64,000 bases of DNA from NCBI GenBank assembly GCA_021234155.1, contig JAJEKV010000061.1:4783153-4847152 (forward strand), read 5' to 3'. Both the position numbers and the translations under genes were made by a program. Positions within the stretch are counted from its first letter, which is position 1; each line of letters opens with the position of its first letter. The stretch comes from Isoetes taiwanensis (Eukaryota > Streptophyta > Lycopodiopsida > Isoetales > Isoetaceae). This document shows, piece by piece, positions 57,441 to 64,000 of this stretch. Under the pieces are notes generated by a model, which worked only from the letters and a program-made list of their open reading frames with translations, had not been told where the DNA came from and did no database searches.

Positions 57441-58399
57441 TCATAGGATTTTGTCTTTTTTATTTCATGCACATAATCAAGTCTTTCTAGTTTTGTGCAG
57501 GCTGAGGTTTTGTAAATGAGTGTTTCTCTTGTTCAGTATATTGCTTGTCACAAATGGCACGTAGTCCATTTGAGTCATGTTGAATGTTAGTACATCTGAC
57601 TTGGTCATGCGCTTGATGGGTGCTCCCCACCCCCCCACCCCCACGCCACGGGGGGGGGGATTTACAACCACTATGGGATAGTAGAAGGAAACACTTTGGT
57701 CGATGCAAAAGTGTGAGGAGCATTTCCAAGTGTTGGTTTATAGTGAAAAAGTGGTTCGAGGTGCTTGCTTTCACAGTTTCATCATCTAGCACCTATCCCG
57801 CTAATAACTAGTGCACCCCTGACTTGATACCTAACCTTATGGCTGAACGCCTCAAGCCCAAAATGGAAAATTTTGGGATGTGATTAGAATAATGTTTTGT
57901 GATGTTCTGCAATGTTTTGTATGGATCATATATAGGTAGCTTTGTCCGAAATAGAAACTTTTCTAGGGACGCTATAGTAGTAGCGACCAATGATAAATGT
58001 GGTCAACAAAAGATTCTGGAATTTATTGAAATCTGTCAGAAAGGGGTAGAACTAGCCGAATAGACCTGGCCTCCAGCTGAATTAGATGATTCTAGCCATA
58101 TTAGGCAAAAGGCCAATTTAATTTAGAAAAAGGTATATCTTTTGAAAACCTTCATAGAAAATCTGATTTGGTGAAGCGGGTAGAAGCTAGACACAAGTTT
58201 GATTTCATGAATTCAATTCCCGTTTGAAGCCAAGTCTTTGCTAGAGCATCAATCAGAAGTTATAAATATCTCAGAGATGTTATCCAAAAGGGTTCTTAGA
58301 GTTGGAAAGAAGAGATTGATTTTTGTTCTTGAATTAAACCAGATCCGTGAATTAAAAATTAAGCGAGATGGAATCCTAATAAGTTAAGCTAAAGGCAAA
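57441..58399. other. No gene seen; contains a C-tract/G-tract inverted pair
   Basis: At 57627-57660 a run of C blocks (CCCCACCCCCCCACCCCC) is followed within 8 bases by ten G residues. This could fold as a hairpin or G-quadruplex. Otherwise AT-rich with short frames only. Confidence 0.5.
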
Positions 58400-58720
58400 A
58401 ACCCAGAGGAGATAGAGCGGATGTTCTATTAGATTCTCTCAGGATTGGGTAGAGCCAAATAGATCCTGTTTGCAGTCTTCGCAAGTTTGAGCCCGATTGG
58501 GTGGTGGATTTGTGCCACGGAATATAGTTCCTAGAGTTTAACTTGGCGCTTAATGTTGGTTTTCCTAACCAATGGTGCCAGAACAGGATTGTGACTATTC
58601 TAAAAGCTGGGGATCCAACTTGTATTCAGAATTATCGCACTATTATGATTAGTAGTGTGATGGCTAAGCTCTTTGGGGCTATAATCGAGAAAAAAATTTA
58701 TAGTTGGGCTGACGCATGGG

Positions 58721-59284
58721 GTGCGAGCCTTGGGCCAAGCAGGTTTCAGAAAAGATCACTCCACAGTGGATCACCTAGTAACTTTGCGCGTCATGGCAGA
58801 GGGAGCTAAGGGTGCAGGCCATGCACTATACTGTTGTTTTGTTGATTTTACGAAGGCATTCAATAGAGTACCTCGTACACATCTAGGAGCACGCTTGGAT
58901 AAATTGGGTATACCTATTCCATTACGAAAGGCAGTTTCATGGCTATACGAAAAAGTGTTGGTGGAACTTACATTTCCATTAGATGACCTAGAGAAAGTAG
59001 AGAGCAATATTGGGGTGAAGCAGGGGTGCCCTCTGTCACCCACACTTTTTGGCCTTTTTATTGATGAGATTGAGGCATGGTTAATGAACGCGGATGTGGG
59101 AGTGGAGGTTGGTGAATATTTTCCGAGACTTTTGCTTTATGCTGATGATGTGATACTTGTTTCTAGGACATCAACGGGTTTGCAGCGTTTGTTGTATGTG
59201 CTGGAGCAGTTTTGCAAGAAAACTGGCATGAAAGTGAATAAAACTAGACTAAAGTTATGGTCGTTGGTTCTCGAGAATCAATAA
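58721..59284 (+). pseudogene. LINE family B RT palm with intact YADD
   Basis: This 187-codon frame has all three RT catalytic motifs: motif A in C-F-V-D-F-T-K-A-F, motif B in Q-G-C-P-L-S-P and motif C in Y-A-D-D. The frame ends at 59284, where a shift moves coding to the next frame starting 59257. Confidence 0.88.
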
Positions 59285-59964
59285 TAATGCATCTTGATGG
59301 GGAAACTCTGGAACAGGTGAAAAGGTATAAATATTTGGGGATTGAGTTTACTAATGACTACAGGTGGTCTATGGCGGTGGGGAAACGCGTGTCTGGAGGT
59401 TTTTGTGCTTTGTATTATTCTCTGAGCCTGTGGCGACAAAGAAACATCTGGTGTTGGTCTCTTAGGAGGCTTATGTTTAAAGTGATGGTGCAGACAGTTG
59501 TGCTTTATGGTTGCCCAGTTTGGGGGCCAGGTTTAGCCAGGGCAAAGTGGACGGAAATTGAACAGGTACAGAAGATATTTCTGCTAGAGGAGCTGGGGGT
59601 AAAAGTCCAAACTCTTTATGAGATGTTAGCAGAGGCAGGATTGTATCCGCTGGAGGTGGAAGCATTGTTTCAAACTCTTACCTACTATCAGAGGGGAAAG
59701 AGAATGGGGGATAATAGGATACCTAAGCAGGCATTGATAGAATCTCAAACACAGCATCATGCAGGGTGGTATACTCAGCTTGTGGATTGGGTGGCTTTTT
59801 GGGGTATGGATCTTGATGATCTCCCACTTACAGATGTAGGTTTGCGTGCATATGTGATTGAGCAGGTATTACAGAAGATGTGGCCAATTGGCGATATTGG
59901 GGTAAAGCGAAATTTCTATAGACAAGAAGTTAATGCTATGGTAGTATATGAAGAGCAAGCCTAA
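59257..59964 (+). pseudogene. LINE family B ORF2 thumb and connection region
   Basis: The 235-codon frame continues the RT with Y-K-Y-L-G-I-E-F near residue 24, then V-V-L-Y-G-C-P-V-W-G-P-G near 79 and E-Q-V-Q-K-I-F-L-L near 98. These are the same markers found decayed at 7400-7500 (minus). It ends in a TAA at 59962, after which the zinc-knuckle frame (59971-60309) follows almost at once. Confidence 0.85.
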
Positions 59965-59970
59965 CTAAAA

Positions 59971-60309
59971 ATGGAGCTTAGCCGGAAAAAACGGCAATTA
60001 ATTGCTAAATTCAGACTTAGTTCTCATTCTTTGCAGATTGAAAAGGGACGAGAACAAGGGATCCCCAGAGAGCTGCGTTTCTGCCCATGTTGTTTTGAAG
60101 CACAAGTGGAGGATGAAGACCATGCTTTGATTAGATGCTCGGCCTTTGAGTATATACGAGAAAGTCACCATATCACGTGTAGCTCTCTATCAAAGCTATT
60201 CGATCTTTCTCCATTAGATCTCGGAGCATATCTTTATGAATATCTGAAATCTAGAAATGAGTTATTAGCTCTATATAAGATGGCTGAAAACTTGCTCGCC
60301 CAAGGGTGA
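59971..60309 (+). pseudogene. LINE family B ORF2 C-terminus with zinc knuckle
   Basis: The frame holds K-K-R-Q-L-I-A-K-F-R-L-S-S-H-S-L-Q-I-E and the C-x2-C-x9-H-x4-C knuckle near residues 35-53. It is in the same frame as the preceding segment and separated from it only by one stop codon, so one substitution split ORF2 here. Confidence 0.85.
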
Positions 60310-60627
60310 GCCTTTGTTGACTAATACTGTTGTTTTCTATCTTCGCTGATGGACCTGAGGGTCTGAAGGCGTGACAATAAATAAATAAATAAATAAATAT
60401 TTAGCTTTAATGTAACTGAGTCTATGATGTTTGCAAATGTACTGTAGAGCATTCTACATGCTCTAAAGTAAGCACCTCCATCTAATTACAAAAAACTTTT
60501 AAAAATACTGCAAACACATGTAATTGAGTAGTCCATAATATTCTAGATGTTGATGAATGAAGAGTAGCTCAATTTAAAAATAGAAGGTTTCTAAAATGTT
60601 CCAAAGGAAGTGTTCAAACCAGGAGAA

Positions 60628-60859
60628 GACATTAAAGGACCAGGAACCCAAACGCGCATGGGACAGATATAGATCCATAATAGAAGTCAATGAATCCTTG
60701 CAATAGAGACGCCAGAGGAGCGCCGACCAAATTTGAATAAAGACATTAAAGGACCGGGAAGCCAAACGCGCATGGTACAGATACAGATTACAATAATGGA
60801 AGACAACGAATCCTTGCAATGGAGACGCCAAAGGAGCACCGACCAAGATTGAATAAAGC
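60628..60859. repeat. 116-bp tandem repeat, two units
   Basis: GACATTAAAGGACCxGGAAxCC begins at 60628 and again at 60744. The units agree at roughly nine bases in ten. A different short repeat follows immediately. Confidence 0.8.
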
Positions 60860-60904
60860 TGCCAAAGTACAAAGGAATAGGAGAGCACAGATAAAGAGTA
60901 GGGA

Positions 60905-61125
60905 GATGGAAAAGGAACATATCACGAAATTGGTGCAGAATGCAAAGCAAGTGGCTACGAGTAAGCCCACGGCTCAACAGGGGGAGATGGAGGAGGAACA
61001 TGTTGCAAGGTTGGCACAGAACGCAGAGCAAGTGGCAGTGAGTATGTGTCCGTATATATGTATGTATATGAGTAAGTCTTCCATGCCTCTCGAGGTTGGT
61101 GCAAAATGCAACATGTGGCGCGAGT
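60905..61125 (+). repeat. Protein-level tandem repeat block
   Basis: A module of about 75 bases coding M-E-(E/K)-E-H-(I/V)-x-(K/R)-L-(V/A)-Q-N-A-(K/E)-Q-V-A is present twice in frame (60905 and 60985), with a third decayed copy near 61080. The open frame 60819-61220 spans them but then runs into the microsatellite. The coding status is doubtful. Confidence 0.5.
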
Positions 61126-61136
61126 ATGTGTTCGTA

Positions 61137-61166
61137 TGTATGTATGCATGTGTGTATGTATGTATG

Positions 61167-61202
<36 letters not shown>

Positions 61203-61213
61203 TGTATGTATGT
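61137..61213. repeat. (GTAT)n microsatellite
   Basis: About 18 GTAT units with a few TG and TATA interruptions. Frames through it code Tyr/Met/Cys/Val repeats that are not meaningful. Confidence 0.95.
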
Positions 61214-61300
61214 GAGTTAAGTCTTTCGCACCCCGTCAATGGTTAAGAAGGCACCACATGGCATGATCTCAGTCTCCGTATGTACGTTTGTATGTATATA

Positions 61301-61330
61301 CTAGAAACGTGTGCCCGTGCGATGCCGGGC
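61301..61330 (-). mobile_element. Helitron-like 3' terminus
   Basis: On the minus strand the order is a GC-rich hairpin (GCCCG/CGGGC, 61330-61313), an 8-base spacer and CTAG, followed by T. Helitrons end in a hairpin shortly before CTRR and insert between A and T (family knowledge). If real, the element extends to higher coordinates; its 5' TC end was not found and no Rep/helicase was seen, so it would be non-autonomous. Confidence 0.4.
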
Positions 61331-64000
61331 ATTAGTCACAGACCTGTGGAATGGGTATATGTGTGGAGTTTGTATGTGACATAAAGAGTTGTAAATGCAA
61401 TCATCCAATGTAATGATGTGTCAAATAATGTCCCTAGGTATAATGGGGTAATAGATTAATAGGATTTAGGAAGGTTAGAGATTAGTTATAGGCACATGAA
61501 ATAGGCAAACATAATAGAATACAATAATGAAATGAGTAGGGTGGAGTAGATGGTGCAAGACATAGAGTTTACGGTATTGCCTAAGATGGTTTAGGATTTT
61601 GTGGAAGATAACAAACTTAATATGCCTAAGATGGTTTCAAACTTAATATGCCTAAGATTGTTTAGGATTTTGTCGAAGATAAACAAAATTTAATACATAT
61701 TTAATGGAGTACGATGAGAAATTTGTGTTGACAATGTAGATACATGTAATCGTAGAGGGTATTATGTGGAGTTGCAACAAATACCATGCCCTTAAAGTTC
61801 CTATGCATGTGAGAGTTCACAATTTGAGCATAATATGATGAAGTTGTAGCCCCTAAGCCCTAAACCAATCCTTTGAAATTCTCCATCTATAAAAACATAG
61901 TCATGATGCTACCCAATCTAAACATGCAAATTCTAAATTCCAGACTTGAAACCCTAAATTTGTGGTTTGGTGACATGGTTGATAGCGTTGCCTACTCCAT
62001 CGCTGCATGTTTTCTAATGATGGTATTTGTGCATGAGTAATTACATCAATAAAGTTCCTTCTTTCAAATCTACGTAAAGCTATCCGTCATTTAGTTGTGG
62101 CATCTAATTTCATGGCTAATGACATATGCAAGAATAAAATGAAATATACAAAGGATAAACATAAGAGTAATAATGAATTTTACCATATTTAAGCTCTACG
62201 CATCTAACCATAGTTCATGTTTTAGAGAACCGTTAGTAAATGAAGATTGAAAATACATTGTTTGACATCAGATGTTGTGGTCCATAATAATCCTGTGGTA
62301 CACATCAAATCCTGTGTAGTTTCTTATAGCAAATTGACCATTGCAAATCCTGTTTGGATGGAAAGAAGCAATGTCTACATAAAAGATGACACAATACCTT
62401 AAAGATGGATGCAAAGACTTACATATTAATTTGCTAGGGATCTTATCCAATTTTATAAAACTGGATCTCGCCCTTGTGTAAAAGTTCACTGAAATAGATT
62501 TTAGCAATATCTGCAATTAATATGGATCACTTTCTGCATCTAGGCTTATCAAATGGAGTTAAGTCATATATAATGGATATCTTTCTGATAATGCTATAGT
62601 GTGACTACATCTTGGAGCTCCATGGGATTTGTACATTAGTGCACCATGTACCTATTTGAAGCACTCTGCATAGCAGTAATAGAACGTTTGAGTCTACCTA
62701 TACAAATGTTAGAATGTAAAAATACAACTTTTGAGCACATCAAAGATATCGAGGCACTCACTTTTATGCAAAGGGAAGTAAGTGCATTTATTTCTAATTA
62801 TCAAGCTTTTCTTGTGAAACCCATCTTATCTGAGTATTTCAATGCAATGCATGATTTCCAAATGTGTACTGTGACAAAAGGCAAGTCTCTCAAGATTTAT
62901 ACAATGAGAACCCAACGACATTAAGCTTTCTACTCTTGCATTGAATCTTATCAAAACCAACTCTTGGAGATCAGAACATAACATACATTTAATGCATTCC
63001 AAGATACAGTATCTTGAACCGATAGTTTATCAAAGACTTCCACTGCTCCTGTTATAGAACCAAATTTGCACACATTCTCACTAAGCTGCTGATACAACAC
63101 AGAAGGTTGTTAAGGAAAATGAAATTGAAAAGAAAGCTCCAGAAGTTGATCTAGATGATGATGAAGCAGATATTATTTCTAAATTTGCTAAACAGATAAT
63201 GTAATTGAATATACTGAGCAGAAAGATAGAGTAGATAACACAGGAAATTAAGAAATGATAATATTCTATCTCCAGCAATTGCCTGCATAAAATTCAATAG
63301 CTACAATAAGATGTATTGTGTGATAATAACAAACAGGAAATTCATGGGAAACATAGAGACTAACTCGAAGCAATCGTGCAGACGTGATCAGCCAATTATG
63401 ATCCCTAGCTGTATAAAGAATAGGCAATAAAAATGCCACTTCCTTTATGGCCATTAGTTGCTCATTCTCTAATTGATGTGTGGAATGGTTTTTGCTTAGA
63501 AGAAAGTCACGTGTTACCGCAGGTGCACATCAACAGCACGTAACAGCATTGTTACTGATTGCATAATGTACCATCAACATGGTTCGTAACATGCAAAATA
63601 ATTGGAATCTGGAGTATAGAATTGTTTAATTACCCTACAATGTGGAGTCTAAAACAAGAAAATTCTGGACAAAGAGGTGTAAAGCATTGGGTCAGTATTG
63701 TAGGATTCCACGGGCCACAAGACTTTATCGAGGTAAGAAATGATACTGTTAATTGAAATGCTAAATTACAGCTCGTGCATTAATGACTTACCCTGTCCTT
63801 GTAGTGGCTTTTAAGAGTTCATTATCCGTATCATCATAATAATCATTTCAAAGACTTGGAGATCTGGAGTGCTCCTGCTGCAATGCTATAGAAGCTAAAA
63901 CCTACAATACAAAATGGAGTCTTTTCATGAATACATAATGTGCAAATAAATGCTGAACCCTTGGACATTTTAAAGTTTTTATAGAAATAGATGTAATGCG
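61331..64000. other. AT-rich stretch without a supported gene; possible acidic exon
   Basis: Stops are frequent throughout. The best block is about 63101-63203 on the plus strand. It follows an ACACAG acceptor-like site and codes K-V-V-K-E-N-E-I-E-K-K-A-P-E-V-D-L then a D-D-D-E-A-D patch, ending I-M and TAA. A 92-codon frame at 62646-62924 is unrecognised. I could not link the two by splicing. Confidence 0.3.

Larger units (their letters stand above)
58400..60405 (+). mobile_element. LINE family B, best copy, with (AATA)n tail
   Basis: The RT reads almost continuously: I-L-K-A-G-D-P...Y-R-T-I-M-I-S-S-V-M-A-K-L-F (58595-58680), D-F-T-K-A-F-N-R-V-P-R (58845), G-V-K-Q-G-C-P-L-S-P-T-L-F-G-L-F (59013-59057), L-Y-A-D-D-V-I-L-V (59135), and Y-K-Y-L-G-I-E-F (59325). 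The end carries C-P-C-C...H-A-L-I-R-C (60085-60140), the C-x2-C-x9-H-x4-C knuckle. Frameshifts near 58735 and 59262 and one stop at 59963 are the main lesions. The element ends in an AATA repeat (60377-60403). The endonuclease and ORF1 are missing or beyond recognition. Confidence 0.9.

Noticed and set aside
60955-61239. Tyr/Thr/His-rich frame on the minus strand
   Set aside because: It is a translation of the (GTAT)n array.

Overview
This is a nuclear land-plant sequence from a large, repeat-rich genome. The evidence is a spliced nuclear gene for the plastid Clp protease subunit ClpR2, GT/AG introns, chromodomain-bearing Ty3/gypsy elements and several LINE families. Seed-free lineages such as ferns are a reasonable guess because of the LINE types, but nothing here fixes the species. 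There is no sign of a bacterial or organellar backbone.

Only two host genes are well supported. The first is clpR2 (22623-24574, + strand, nine exons, 292 codons), whose exons join in a single open frame. A recent partial copy of its 5' half (26992-28054) lies 4.4 kb downstream and stops inside intron 4. The second is a three-exon gene on the minus strand (52791-53456) for a 127-residue secreted-type protein with a signal peptide and a 12-cysteine C-terminal domain. Weaker candidates are an exon at 16441-16745, scattered minus-strand exon-like blocks at 17455-17905, a 240-codon orphan ORF at 46149-46871 (-), and an acidic exon-like block near 63090.

Most of the rest is retroelement. From the left: a decayed non-chromovirus Ty3/gypsy pol (1-2924); a plant L1 LINE with a poly(A) tail (3352-6226); LINE remnants of two families, called A and B here (6290-11493); a chromovirus lacking its 5' half but keeping a 1.5 kb 3' LTR (11494-16375); a host-like zone with clpR2 (16441-28054); a second chromovirus 3' end with its LTR (about 28055-31946); a LINE A cluster with a MITE, a 3.1-3.4 kb tandem duplication and a LINE A copy with an intact ORF1 (31947-43360); a mixed zone with a (GA)n array and an orphan ORF (43361-48780); LINE B and A copies (48780-52345); the Cys-rich peptide gene; then further LINE A and B copies and a possible Helitron end (55960-61330).

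The LINE A copies share a 3' tail with a conserved core, but each ends in a different 5-bp microsatellite. Many junctions are nested insertions or tandem duplications, so this window records successive transposition and local duplication rather than a functional gene cluster.
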